Assembly (NCBI RefSeq): GCF_048773025.1
Contig: NC_133557.1
Span: 8,944,001 to 9,008,000 of the forward strand
Direction of reading: 5' to 3'
Length of the DNA stretch: 64,000 bases
From: Camelus bactrianus
Taxonomy: Eukaryota > Chordata > Mammalia > Artiodactyla > Camelidae
Position 1 is the first letter of the stretch, and every line of letters starts with the position of its first letter. Positions 18,261 to 33,200 of this stretch are shown here, piece after piece. The position numbers and the translations under genes are program-made. The notes beneath the pieces were generated by a model. That model was not told the origin of the DNA and searched no databases. It saw only the letters and a program-made list of their open reading frames with translations.

Positions 18261-21200
18261 CTCCCGGGTGGAGCAGCGCTGGGGACGAGGTGCGTGTTCA
18301 TTTCCATTTCCGCAGCCCCGGCCGCAGGTGGAGGGAGAAGCCCAACCGGGAGTTGGCCCACGCCCCCTCCTACCTAATTGCTGGGAGAATCTCCCTCTGG
18401 GTGATGGCGAAAGGTTGGAGCCTACTCATCTCTCTTAAGTAGCTCATCTGTAAAATTGGAGTCTCGTGGAGTTTATCGTTTGGTCACTGGCACTTGTTAA
18501 ATACACTTTAAATACTTAAATATTTATTAATTAAGAAGACGTTAAGACATTAATCCTATACGAGGCAAGGGTTTTTGTAAACTGTTGAATCCCCTGTGCA
18601 TAGAACAACGCCTGACACATAACAGGCACTCAGTAATTGGAGAAAGAATTGCATAAATGCTCTTGGCTAGCCTACATCTTAGGTAGATGATGATGATGAA
18701 TATTTATTGAGTACCTACCATGAGCTAGGTGCTGTTCTAATTGCTTTATGTGTCTTAAGTTAGGTAACCCTTGCATTTTGAAGCTGAGGTTTAGAGAGGT
18801 TAAGTAACTTGCTCAGGGTCTCATGAGCTACCAAGTGGAAGAGATGGCATTAGAACTCAGTTGTCTGATGCCAGAGTCCAGGCTTTTAGCCACTATATGC
18901 CAGGCACTTTTCAGATGATGATTCGTTTAATTCTAGCAACACTGAAGTAAAAACTACCTCCATACTATAGATGAGGAATTGGAAGCTCTGAGGGCAAGTG
19001 ATAGGCCCAAGGTCACACAGTCAGGGTTAGGATTTGAACTGGGTTTGCTGACTCCACCATTTATATGCTTCCCCAAATTAAAAGAGTTAGGTAGAGCATC
19101 ATGCCTGTACAGACACACTGTGAAGCCTCTGTGTTGGACAGAAGTACAAAATGCAGCTTCTGCCTGAAAGACTTATAGTTGGTTATAGTTACAGTTGGCA
19201 GGTCATCAGTCCCAGTCTCCTCATGCTCTAGGTGGGGAAGCAGGCTCCTGCATGCGACATGACTTGCCTGGCAGGGCCAGACTTGAATGTAGAACCCCCC
19301 AATCCCCTACTGGCAGCGCACTGCCTCCTAGCAGCCCTGCTGTGTCCTGCGAAGACCCACTGTTCCAGCAGGCTGGTTATGTCCCATGAAGCAACACTAC
19401 TCCTAGGAGGCTGGTTATGTCCCACAGCAACTCAGTGCCTCTTATGAGGTGGCGACCTGGAGGACAGGAGCCATGTCTTTTTCATCTCTGTAGACTTCAC
19501 TGCTCTCATTTCTTTGTGCCAAGTGATTAGTAAATACCAATGTATTGAGTCCATGAAACATTCAATCACAAAGGGCTAGAAGACTCCTTTATCTTTTCTG
19601 TATGTATACAGCTAAGACATGACGGTGCATAAATGTTAATAGATCATTTTTGCAGGGTTTTGCAGGTTTTGCTCCTGTTGCACAGATTAGGAAACGGCCT
19701 CAGAGAGAAAGTAAAAGTAGAAATCTGGACCAATCTCAGAGTCCCCAACTCCTGGGTATCACCTAAGAGCTAAGAGTAAGGGCCTGAGCAGACTGCCTGG
19801 GATCAAGCCTGGCTCGACTCCTTACCAGCTGTGTAACTTTGGGCAGTTTCTTAACTTCTCTGTACTTCTCTATCAGCTATAAAATGAGATGATAATAACA
19901 CTAACTACAAAGGGTTCTTTAAGGATTAAATGAGTAACACAGGTAGATTGTACTCGGAACAATGTGGCACGTAAATAAGTGATCAGTAAACGTACGCTGC
20001 TTTTACTCTAGAGCGCATTTCCTAATAAAATGAGAATGAGGAGTGTCTCCATTCCAACCTTCCTTCTTGCCTTCTTTTCCCTGCAGCAGGTGGAACATGT
20101 TTCAGGTGATATGAAAACTAATAGTTGGGCCGTTACCTTTTGGTCTGTATTCTGTGGCCCCCAGATACAGACTGCCTTGTAAGTGTGGCCCATATCTTTG
20201 TGTCTTTGCTCCTTTGTGTTCAAAGGAGATGTGTTAGATGAAGTGTTTAAAGATCCCAAGTTACTACCTCTCTGTTTCAGATCGCCCTAGCGAGCTTTTA
20301 TGAGGATGGAGGGGACGAAGACATTGTGACCATTTCGCAGGCAACCCCCAGTTCAGTGTCCAGAGGCACAGCCCCCAGGTAAGGGCCAGTTTCAATTATT
20401 GCTACATTGATGTGCTTCCAGCAGTGATGAGCTATTCTTGACTTGACAGAAGGTTCAGACCTGGGAATGTGGAGCAGTGGGTTTGAGTGAGAAAGTTAGA
20501 CTGCCTGGTGGGTAGGAGTTGCTTGCAAGACTCGTTCCTTTCCTGTAGAGATATGCATAATTCTTAACTGAGTGTGGTTTCTGATCCCCTGAGGAAACCA
20601 CAGAACCTGCTTTTAAGTTCTTTGGGGGTCTCTTAAGTGAAATGTGAGGAGTTGCTTCTCCATCTCTGGAAATTTTTAAGTAGAAACCAAAGGACTTAGA
20701 TGCTGTAAATGTAAAAGGGTAGGCCAGATGACTTTAGAAAGGCTCTTTGGATATTTTAGGATGCCCATTGCCCTATCAAGGAGACTTTAGAGAAAATAAA
20801 CCTTGTCTTATTTTATGAAAGGATATTAACCTTTGTGATCCCATTTGCATCCCTGTCCCAGCCACCCTGGCTCTGAGGTTCCCACAGTGGGACAGTGCAG
20901 GTATTCTGGGAGATAGGCAGGGCCTCTTCCTGTAAAGCTGTCTGAACTACAAATCCCCTCTCTGCTGTAGCCTAATTTGTTTCTACTCTGGTATATATTT
21001 TCACCAGAACAATTTATTTGGGTTTGAATTCAACCTGAAAATACAGATGTAGTGTTTCTTTACCGCTGAAGTGGTAAATTGTGTTTCTCTCTGAGGGTAT
21101 CTGAGCTTTAAATTACATTTCCTCCTTCATTTCCTCCTTTTCAAGAAGACATGCTAACGCCAGCTCTCATAGCTTCCTTAACTTCTTTCCCTACTTCCAT

Positions 21201-24200
21201 TCCCAGAGAAAGGTGGTAATAGGCAATAGTTATTCATAGTTGAGGTGAGGTGTCAGTGATGCCACATCAGGATATTACTGCCTGGGACCTGGTTGATTGA
21301 GTAAGGGCACTTCTTGCAGCTGCTAATAGATGATAGAGGAGGGTGATTTCCTGGGGTTTGTCTTTCACAGCCACCCCAGATTACTGTTGGGATGTTAGAG
21401 AAATACAGAGGAAGAGAAGTTGAAACCTAGTCTCTGATGTCAGTCACATGTTCACACCTGTCTTCTCTGGTGGATCCAAAGTCTTATCAAGACAGTCATT
21501 TATTAGGGCTAGGAGCCTGACTGCCTGTGTACAAATCCCAGCTCTGCTACTTTAGAGCTTTATGACTGGGCAGGTTACCTAACATCTCAGTCCCTCAGTT
21601 GTCCTCACCTGTCAAATGGGAACGATAGTAATGCCTACCACATGGGAGATTAAATGAGTTAATATTTACACAGCACTTAGAACACAGAACATGTTAGCTG
21701 CTATTGTCATTTTATTATTATCATTATTAGCATCCATTCTCATCTTCCCTGTTCTTTTCTTACTTGTTCCCTGTCCCATTCTACAAGTACATACGTGAAG
21801 AAGTAGACTTGAAAGTAAAAGAATCAAGGAAACAGTTTAACATTAAGATTGAGGGGAGTGAAAAAACTGAACACACTTGCAGGCCTAAAGGTCTTGCTTT
21901 TTTGCTTTGGTTAAGCCTCAGTCTTGGTACTGGGCTTAGGTGAAGCCAAGGAATAAACAGAGGAAGGGCACAGTTTGTTACATCATTGTCCTTGTCCAGA
22001 AGGAAAACGCTGACTGCATTCTCAGGAGAAGCCAAGCTTGTGCTCGCCCCTCAGAGGAATTCTACGTGGGGCCTGCCTTTCCCACCCCCACATTTGACCT
22101 GACTGTTGCAGGACACTTTGCCTGCTGTTGCGCTCTCCCTGCCCGCCCCCCACTGTCACCGTCTTGCATACCCTTTCGTGTCGTCACTGCTGCTGTGGCA
22201 CAGCGCCCAATGAGTGAGTTCCTCTTTTAGCTCTGGAACAGGGGTTCCTCACATGGAGACCCAGAGCCCCCTAGGAGGAATCTATGGAGTGGCTGTCAGA
22301 AGGTCTATAAATTACCTGAAATTGTAGGTACGAACTTGTATATGTGTTATATCTTTTCTGGCAAGAAAATTCATAACTTTTATCAGATTCTCAGAGGGTT
22401 GTGGGACATAAAAGGTTGACCATTTCTATAGCAGAAAGTCTCAGCTCCTCAGTAATAACTGACAGCTGTCACTTACTGAGCGCTTACCAGGCGCCGGGCA
22501 CTGGGTTAAGCTTTTATGTATACGTCTTTTAAATCCTCGCTCCAACCCTATGAGGTGGGTACTGCTGTTGTTCCCATTTTACAGATGAAGGCATCGAGGC
22601 TGGGCATCTTCCCAAGATCACACGCTAGTAAAACAAGGATTTAAATGCAGATCTGTTGCTGCTTCCAGCATTCAGCTCTCAGCCAGAATGCCTCTCCCTG
22701 TGGACTTACAGCATCTTCCAGAGTTTGCCATGAACCTGCCATCCTAATCTTACCCCCTTTTCCTCATTTCTTAAGTCTTTATTCCAGCCAAATTGATTTC
22801 TTTGGTGTCTCTATCTTATTCTTGGTTCTTCTGCTTTTGTTTGAGCATCTCACCTGACTGGATATGCCCATTCTCTTGCTTTCTTTCCACCTGTGCAGAT
22901 CCTTTGTGTCCTTCCAGGTTTAGCTCCCTCCCTACCTTCTGTACTGAGCAGGTCATCCCCAGCCCATAGGCAGCATGCCAGTCCTGTTCCTCAGATCTCC
23001 ATCACGGCCCATATCCACATACTGCTCTATGACATCTCTCCTGTGTTGTTTTGAACTCTTCTCCTGATAATTTTTTATTACCTTAGTATTTTTCTCCCTA
23101 TGTAAATTGTAAGTTCCTGGAAGTGGGAGGGCTAGTATTTCAGGAGCGCCCACTATCTGTGTAGCTCTGCCAGATAGTCTCGTATATGTCCTCTTATACC
23201 TCAGTAACCGTGGAGGTAGGTAAGGCGCTCACCACTTCACAGGTCAGGATGCTAAGTCTTAGAAAGGGTGATAGCACATTTGCTGGTATGGCAAGTTCAA
23301 GCTCGGGTTTGTCCATAGCTGCGTCTGCTGCCGCTTGCTAGCTGCCTCACTGTCTAGTACCTCCGACCCACGTGCCTAGCACAGGGTTGAGCGAGAGATT
23401 GACTGTTAGTTTCTTCCTTTTTCTTCTTTCATCCAACAAAACTATACTTTCTTAGAATTTCAGGGACTATCATTGTCTGATTCTCTGAAACTGCAGTCTA
23501 ATATGATAGCCAGTAGCCACCGATGTGGTTTTATCATTAAAATTAAATAAAACAAACATTCAGTTATTCATTCACACTTACTGAATTTCAGATGCTCAAT
23601 AGCCACATGTAACTAGTGGCTTCCATATTGGACAGTGCAGATACCACATTTCTGTCACTGCAGAAATGTGATCTGACCAAGGACTTTGATGCCACTTCAG
23701 GGTACCTGGGAGGTAGGGTTTTGATGCTGAACAATTGAAATTTCTAAGATATTTTGCCAATTTTTGGAGGATATTAAGACAAAGTATTCTGAAACTGGTA
23801 ATGTCCCCAGGACACCCATACAGTCAAGCCAACTCTCAGAGCATTACTCCAGAGAGAGCAGTGGTTCTCAGATGTGAGCATGCATCAGAATTTCTTGGAG
23901 AACTCCTTGAAACCAGATTACTAGACACTCCTGTGAAGTTTCTGATTGAGGAAGTCTACGGTGGGTCCTGAGAATTTGCATTTCTCACAGTTTCACAGGT
24001 AATGCTGATGCTCCTGGTCCAAGGACCAGCACTTTGAGAACCACTGCCCAAGAGCAGTACTTGAAATGTGCTACACAGTGCATTGGCACCCTGACTGTTC
24101 ACAGCCAGACCATGAGGTTGGTGCTGATTGTCTCCATTTTTACCTGAGAAGATGAAGGCTTAGAGAACTCCATTCGCATGCCCCGGGTCCCAGGGTGGGA

Positions 24201-27200
24201 GGCTGAATTGGGATCAGAACCAGGTATGTGGACACCAGAGCCTGTGTTGGATACTGTCAGGAGTCTAGGTGTAAGAACTTCAGGGGCAAGAGTCAAACCC
24301 TTAGCCAGAGCAAGTGGTTTGCTCAAACAAGTATGCACATGTGTATTTGAAGATGTTGAAAAGTGGAGAGATAGAGGATTTTTTTTCCATAGCTGCTAAG
24401 CTGAGCATCTGGAAAACTCCCCTGGGAGGATTAATGAGTGGAATTAGCCTTTTAGGGCACTAATATGGATCTTATCACTTGCATCCTTTTGAGCTGTGTT
24501 GTGTGGAGCATCAAGGAATGCCCAGGGGGTTGCTCTCAGCTAAGTCAAGCAGGAATGTACTTGCTACATCGATTACTCTGTGTCCTCTCATTTCTGGTTG
24601 GTGGAACCTCAGAATGTTTTCTGTCCTCTGAGTGTCTCTTTGAAATAAATCTTCAATACTGAACTGGAGTAAACAGCTCCTTTCCCCACCAGCACCACCT
24701 CACACCCCCATCCTTTAGCCACCTGATTGACCATCCGCCACCAGTTCTTCAGCGCTTGGTCCAAATGTTGCGCTTTTCTGGGAAGACTTTCCTGACGTCC
24801 CCCCACCCTCACCCAGAACAAGAGACTCTGTGCTGTCACATCCCATGTGCTTCCCTCTGTCACAGCCCCTATTGCACAGTATTTAATGGATGGTTTCCTG
24901 GCCAAAGTGCCACTAGCCTGTAAGCAACTAAAGGATGAGAAGTATGCCTGATCATTTTATAGACCTGGCATCCAGTTCTGTGCCTGGCACACAGGCATTC
25001 CCTCAGCATTTAAAAATCAGATGATATAAACCACAATCCAGCAGTAGGTTTTAAAGTAGCACAGACCCTGCCCTGTTCCCTCCCCCTGACAGGAGAACTT
25101 AAACGGGAGTCCCCTTTACTTCACGGTACACTTGCTGACGTACTCTCAGTCCTGTTTGACCTGGAATAAATAAATGCCACATTATTTTGCACATAAACTT
25201 GAGAGGTTAACCCTCTTCCAAGAGATCTTCTTCCTGCCCCACCAAAAAAATGAACTCTTAGCAGCTATAATGATGGGGCTCACCTTTCTTTAACTCCCCC
25301 TTGAGATCATTTTGCTCCTTTCTGTGTCTCCAGCGATAATAGGGTGACATCTTTCAGAGACCTCATTCATGACCAGGACGAGGACGAGGAGGAGGAAGAG
25401 GGTCAGAGGTGAGTCTGTTCAGGGGCACAGTCCAGAAAAGTCCATGATAATGTGTAAAAAAATCACCTAAAAGAATAAACATGCTCGGTTACCATTAGCC
25501 ATTACTGCTGTGGGCTAGTCACACACATACTGGAAACAGTTTCCCATTCCCTGTAGCTTAGAAGTGATCCCTGTCCTCTTAATATTTTTTTTTCTCCTTT
25601 TGGAGTATTCTGGGTTTGTTTTCATTTTTTGTTTTGTTTCAGTGGAGGTACTGGGGATTGAACCCAGGACTTCATGCATGCTAAGCATGAGCTCTACCTC
25701 TGACCTATACACTCCCCTCCCCCAGTTTTGTTTCATTTTTAGTTGTTACAATAGCGTGTATTTATTCAAGAACATTAGGGCAAGGGAAATAAGTCAGTAG
25801 AGAAAAAAGCCATTCATAATACTAAAACCCAAAGGTAACCAGGTATCAGTATTTTTGTTGTATTTCCTTCCAGCTTTTTCTTCTTAATTGAAAAAGCAAT
25901 ACCTCACATAATGAGCAAAATAAAGGCTTACAAATGTATATTCTCCCCATATATAGACACAGTACTATTTTTTGTTTGTTTTTAACCTTTAGGAATGTTG
26001 TAATAAAATTAGTGTCCATTGTGGAAAACACAGAATAGTGTAATGAAAAAAACATAACACTCGTCTACCATTTGGTAACTACAGTTAATATTCTGGCATA
26101 TTTCCACTTAGTCTTGATTCTGTGTATAAACATACTTAGTTTCTATTGTATTCTCACATCATGAAGGTCAGATAATTTTGTTTCTTGCTTTTGTAGAATT
26201 AATACTACATGTTAAATACTTCTTCATGTCATTAAGATTCTTCGTAAGTGTTTTCAGTGACTGTAATAATCCATCATATGGAATGTCCAATGTTTACATC
26301 AGTAACATTTTTTTTACCACTGTAAATATCAGTGCTGTGAACATCTCTGTGTATTACTCTCTGACTTCATTTCAGATTATTAGAAAAGTTTCTAGAAATG
26401 AAAATACCGGGTCAAGGGCATGAATATTTTTATAGCATTCTTTATCACAGGTTCCTACTTTGTAAGCCAAGGCTTTGAGATCCGTTAATAAAAATCTTAC
26501 AGTCCATTGAGCAAACCTTTTCTACCTGAAATGAATAAAGATGAACTGGCTACAGCCTCATTTCATGGGTTTTGGTTTTCCGTGGAATCTGCCTCAGTCT
26601 GTGAAACATTCCTAAGGAACATTGGATAGTAACCATTATGGAAATGCAATTACCTGCATTTTGGTCACTCTTTGGGAAGTTGGCTGAGAAATTACCTATA
26701 TCTTGTTCTCCATTTTCATCCATATGGTGACCTTTACACTGTCTCAGAGCCTTCTATTTAGATACACTGAAGATTCAGGAACAAATGTAAATTTCAGTGT
26801 TTTAACACACCTTGAATGAAAGGGAATGTCATCAAGTAAGTGAATGTTCAGTCCCTTAGTGACCTCCTCCTCCTTCTCCCATCCTGTCACATCCTCTAGC
26901 CAACAACCTTTTATTTCACATCCCTGTTACTTCCTTGGTCCCTTAGCATTTCAGACCTAATGATACCGGTGCTGTTGTCCCTGCCAAGGCCTTGGGCATT
27001 CCCTGAGGAATGTCAGGAAATAAAAGGCTGACTCAATTTTGAAGGTTCTCAGTTCTCTCCACTCAGGGGTTTGCTGTTGACCCAGCTGTGAATAGGAGTG
27101 GGGAGGAGCCAGCTAGCCAAGGCTGCATGACTGCAGGTTTTCAAACCCAGTAAAAAAAAAAAAAAAAGAAGAAGAAGAAGTGCTGACAGTCTCAAGCCTT

Positions 27201-30200
27201 GTTTGGCCCATTGCAAAGCCTGGTATGGGTATCTTGGGGCTTGTATTTGAGCTTCCCTGATTTTCTCCAGTACCCTCTCATCAGTTCCCGCAGTGTTATG
27301 TCACAAAAGTTGCAAGATGAGATGAGGCTTGGATGAGCTCTCGGTTCTGTATCACACTACCTTACATGTGTGTATTACTCTGTGCTTGTTCTTTTGCATA
27401 CATCCGCTGGTTTGAACCTCTCGGCCTTGACTTAAGGAGCAGGTAGGTAGGGCATGTGGTCTTTTCCTCTCATTTCAAAGAAGGAAAATGAGGCACAGCT
27501 CAATGCACCGGCTTGCCCAGGTCACTCTGGCAGAGCCAACACTGGAGCCTAGCTGCCTGTACTAACCACACCACTGCCACCAGGGCTGCTAGTGGTAGCT
27601 GCTTCTGACTGTGACCGTAGTTACCATCTCCTGGAAAGGTGCTGACCACTGGCTGGATAATTCCCAGCTGGGACCCTCTCCAGAGCTAACATGCTGTCAT
27701 GCATGCCTGGAATGCCCTTCCCTGATTTCTTTTCCTGATAAAAACTTTATCCTCAAGATTCAGCCCAGAAGATTCCCTTCTAGGAACCCTTGACTGTCCT
27801 CCCCAGTTCAGTGTTCCCAGAGCACCCCTGACTGACCCCTGACTTCAGTATGCCTGCCTGCCTCTTTACATATGTCCCCAACTAGACAGTGAGTTCCTTA
27901 AAGATGAGCATTTGTACCCTTTGCTTCAGTGTGCTCGGCTCTTAGCCCAGAGTCTGGCACGTGCTCTAGTCATGTTTTCTAAGTGTATTTGGTATTAGAT
28001 GTGTATTTTCTGCGCAGGTTTTATGCTGGGGGCTCAGAGAGAAGTGGACAGCAGATTGTTGGCCCTCCCAGGAAGAAAAGTCCCAACGAGCTGGTGGACG
28101 ATCTCTTTAAAGGTGCCAAGGAGCATGGAGCCGTAGCCGTGGAGCGAGTGACCAGGAGCCCTGGAGAGACCAGTAAACCAAGAGTGAGCATAGCGGGTCG
28201 TTGTCTGTGTCCATAGGGCTGAGGTTCCAGAGCAGGGAAGGAGGCCTTTCTCACCCCAGTAGTGACTAAATTTGTTTTTGTTTTTCATTTGCTCACTTCT
28301 CGTATGTGGAAGAGCAGTGCAGTTTCTCTTACCCTTTAACATGAAATCAAGATTTGGGGCAAAGTTTTCAAACCTGTGATCTGTGGTCTGGATCAGGTCC
28401 TGCAGACATGTTTTATTTGGCCTGACCAATTTGACTTAGTGTTTTGCTTTATTTTTGTTTTAATAGAATCAGTAGCCACCTGTTTTACGTTGAATCTTGA
28501 TTTCTGTTTTCTTTGGAAAAATCAGAAAATTGATTTTTTTGGTGTTATTCTGCACCTAGATTCCAACATGGTCATAATTAACTAGAGCTTAGTAACAGTC
28601 ATTCCCTTTAGCCAAGCACCCTGCCCCCTGCCTGCCCACCTTTAGTTTTCACCCCAATCCTGGCCATTTAATTCTTCAACCTTTATTTTCTGGCCCTGTA
28701 GCTCTGAGTTTGCTACCCAGAGAAAGTACATCTAGTAGTTAACGAGCTTGAGATAACATCATTGTATCTTAGTAACCTGATCGCTGTTGACCCACTTCTC
28801 GGGTTTATGAACTTATCTTTTATAGCCATTTGCAGGTGGTGGCTACCGCCTTGGAGCAGCACCAGAGGAAGAGTCTGCCTACGTGGCAGGAGAAAGGAGG
28901 CGGCATTCCGGCCAAGATGTGAGTGTGCGTATAACTTTTCTAGGAAAACTCGTGGACTGTTTTATCATTTTTTAGAAGAAATTGGTCCCATGTTACATGT
29001 GAATCAGCAGCCTCTGAAAAGGAAAAAAGAGCACCTTTGCTGTGGTTTGTGAATGGAAAGAAAGGCTTACTTGAGAATCAAAGGCATCTCTCATCTGGCT
29101 GGGTGGGGAGTGGAGGGGCTCATGAGAAAGGGTGGGCAAAGCAGATGAATGAATGGAAGGGTTTTCTGAGCATTCCATGGATCTCAGGCAGAGGGATAGT
29201 GATTCCAAGGTTCTCTGGTAGTGTGGACATGGCTAAAGAACTTGGAATTCAGACCACCCAAGGAGGCCTGAAACATGACTTTTAAAATTTTTTCTTGCTA
29301 TTGTCCAGTCCTATGCATAGGGGTCCCCTCCTACTATAAGTGTAACCATACCGTAGAGACAATTTTGAGTTTTTGTGACCATTAGTTTCCATAATGTATT
29401 TGTTTTTAATCACTTGGGGGTTTATCCTAAAATAAAGTCAAGCAAGAAAAAATAAAAATCCTATCTTCCTGAGGCAGCAGCTGGTAATGTTGGTTTTTAG
29501 TTCTTTGGACTCTTTTCTGTGGATATGTATAGGGAGTTGTTAACAGAAATTGTCCATACTGTTTTTAATGACTGCAGAGTACATATAATTTTTGCCATAG
29601 TAGTTCAGTTGAGCACAAGCTTTGTGCCGAGCACACTGGCAACCCTACAGAGAAGGAAGCCTCAGAGCCACTTAGCTAGTGAGTGGCAAAATTACGATGC
29701 AGACCCAGGTCTGCTTAAATCAAAGCTCATGCTCTCAACCTGTGCCATGTCACCTGCTTATTTTAGGTTAATATTCATTTTGTTGGTTGTTGATTGATCT
29801 CCTTTTGTATGTGTATGTTTGTCTGTCTGTGTGTTTTAATAATAACACAGTAAAATAGTAAAAACTCGCTAATTTGCAGGTTCACACTGGTGTGCTTGCC
29901 AGGTTCCTGACAATGTATGGACTGCTTACCTCCTGTTGTCACAGGTCCATGTAGTGTTGAAACTCTGGAAGAGTGGATTCAGCCTGGACAATGGTGAACT
30001 CAGAAGCTACCAAGACCCATCCAATGCCCAGTTTCTGGAGTCTATCCGCAGAGGGTGAGCAGAAAAACCCTTCTCCAGGTTCCATATCACTGAGTGAGAT
30101 GGCAGATGGGAAAGAAGCTGATCAAAAGTTTTTTATTTAAGAAGTTTAGAATTTTAATCAGATTTAGCACAGTTCAAATACAGATTCACAGATCTTTTCC

Positions 30201-33200
30201 AAAAACCCTGTGTCTCTACTTTCCCCTTTGGGCCTATGACAGAGCCAAGTCATAAAATAAGATACAGGTCTCTGCTATGACTCTGAACAGGTATGAGAGA
30301 AGGTGGAGGCAGACAGGTAGCCACTAGAGTAGCTGACTTCCTGTGGAGGCCCAGCAGTTTTCACTGTTGGAGCTGAGAAGTTCCTTCTCCCTTTGCACCC
30401 ATCAATGTCATCCCCATCCTGCTGTATGTGGGCCCCAGCATTGCCTTTTCTCCCTCAGAGAGGTGCCAGCAGAGCTGCGGAGGTTAGCTCATGGTGGGCA
30501 GGTGAACTTGGACATGGAGGACCATCGGGATGAGGACTTCGTGAAGCCCAAGGGAGCCTTCAAAGCCTTCACTGGCGAGGGTCAGAAACTGGGCAGGTAA
30601 GGAGACACACAGGTGGGAGCGGGACTGTGTGGGTCACTCCTTCCAGGCACAGCGGACCTTGTGTATTGCTCACTTTATATAGCTCTTTACTGTTTATTAT
30701 GAAGTACTTCAAATTTTATTTTTATGAAAGGAAGAGTATTGAGAACATGGGCTTTGGCATTAACAGACTGGAGTTTAAATCTCTACTTTCCAGCTTGGAC
30801 TTTACAGCTTCAGTTTGCTCAACTAAAAGTGGGACTAAGAGTCCTTACCCTCTCAGTTACTGTTGGGAGGAGCACGTAGAGCACTGCCCCCACGGTGAGC
30901 AGTCAGTGTAAGCAGTAAAGTGCTGCTTTGAGTCAGTAATTTAGGGTGTTCAGGGCAGGGGTGATCTCCTTGATGGCTTTAAAGCTGAAACAGACACACA
31001 CATTCAGGTCACCTGAAATGGGGCTTCAGAGGGAGTAAGGAGTCTTGGACTATTCTGCTCAGCCAGCCTCGCAGCAGCATTGTCCAGGATCCAGGGAAGC
31101 CCAGGGCTATCGTTGCCCCTGTGCAGGCTGCTGCTCTACCATTATGGTAGCTCTTATCTCTGCTTCTTTGGCCCTGCCTGACACTCTGTCACTCCCTGTG
31201 ACTTTTTTTGCTTTGTGTCCTCTGCCACTATCTCCATCTTTCATTCAAACCCCTGATAGGACCTGATTGGTTGATGGTTACTATTGCTCTGGTAGGCAGG
31301 GTTCTCTCACCAGATCCTTGACCAACCCATAGGCAGGCAGCCTTCTCTCAGGGGCCCACTCAGCTTTGGCCATGGTCATGGGGTCACTTGGTCAATTTTC
31401 TTCAGAGGGATCTGTGCCCATGAGAGGCACTCGGAGTATAGTGACCCTCCCTACCAGTACAATCCTTGTTTTGCAAAGGGAAAGCTAAAGCTTTTGGACT
31501 TTAAGGGTTACCCTTGGGTGCATGACTGATATGTGGTGGAGCCAGGACTAGAACCAGGCCTTCTGATTGGCATTCCTTCCAACACTCCTGCACAGCAAGA
31601 CACCCTCTCTGACCTGGCTCTGGCAGCTCTTGAGCTAGGCATTACCCTTGCTCACCTCACCACCATCCACAGGAATCAGAGCATGGTCTGCCAACAGCTG
31701 TGCTCTTTGAGCTTCTGGCTGGCCCTCTTCTAGAATCCCCTACCTCCCTGCTGGCCATTCATGCCTCATCAGGAGCAAGGGTCATAGCTCAGAACATTAG
31801 AGACAAATAGATTGTGATTTACCAGAGCCAAAATAGTTAAGTCCACCCTGCTCACATCACTTTAGCTACCACAGTGGGGCCTATGGGTTCGTCCGAGACA
31901 GCTGTTCCCAGAATGGTCCATCTGTGACTTCCCTGTCAGCTGTGGTAAGCTTTGTGGAGCACCAGATAATTTTTTTCTTTTCTTGTTAAAATGAAGAATT
32001 TATCTTAAAAAAAAAAAATAGACAATACAGATAGAAAATAAAAACTATCCCTAAACCTAACAGCCAGATATATCCAGTTAGGATCTGGGAAATATCCTTC
32101 TAAGTCTTAATGAATGTACATAGATGTCTTGTGTATGTGCGCATGTAAGTAAACATGCTGTTCTATCACCTGCTGTTTGGCCTGGTCAGTGTATTACGCC
32201 TTCCATTCCGTATCAATAAATGTATTTCTACAATATTGTCTCTAATGCTAACATAATTTTCTGTCCTATATATGTGCCATAATTTAACCAGTCCCTGCCA
32301 TTAAACATTAGAAGCAGTATTATAAATAGTGTTATGTGCAGCATTACAGTGAATATCTCTAATTAAATCTTTGTATACTCCTCAATGTTGAGCTAGAAGT
32401 AAAATTGCTGCTTCAAAAGATCTTCATACTTTTAAGATGATGTCAGATTGCCCTCCAAACATGTATCCTTTTTTCACCCACCAGCAGTTACAGGGAAGGC
32501 TCAGAACACCATGCAGTTTGAGTTTGTCTGGTTTTATGTTACTAACAGAAAATGCTTCTGCTTTTAGAAAGTCTAATTCTTTTATGTGTGTGAGATTCCA
32601 CATCTCAAAAATTAAATATTTTTAAGGGTCTGTTTTAGCAGGATGGGAATAAATTCTTCATTAGTGTGGGGGATGAATAGCAAGTCATGACAGGGCTTGG
32701 TAATGGGATGTGATTTGCCAGCTAAATAAATGTTCATTGCCAGTTCCATTTTGATTTTATTTCATTTCTGGCTTTTTATGAAAAATGAGCTAAAAAAAAA
32801 GTTTTATATAGCTAAGAGAGGTGGGACTTTAGCTTTTCAATCTAAACCAGATGGACAGCTTTTTAAATTTTTTCAATAAATTTTGCTATATTTTTCATTG
32901 TCATTTTGTTAACTAAAATGATCAGGAAGGCAAAAGTTTAGGAAAATTTTCTCAAGTTTGCCTCAAAAATCAGTAAATCCTGGGTTTTTTCTTTAATTAT
33001 CTGGAAAAATAAAGTGAAAGAATAGATTGTTCTCAGTTCAAAAATTTGAAAAAGTTTTTTCAGTTGTATGAAACTTTTGTTTTAGGTTTTGCATTTGCTT
33101 GGGTGGAAACTAATCTGAAGATTGGGAAGACTGCATTTATTTGATTTTGAGTAGCAAACACCAGTAGTGCAGTGACGGTGGGGGTGTCACTGCTGCGAGG

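Noticed and set aside
17460-18438. Open frames of up to 171 codons on both strands around NSFL1C exon 1
   Set aside because: CpG-rich DNA is poor in stops. Only the 17802 frame matches p47 and has a proper donor.
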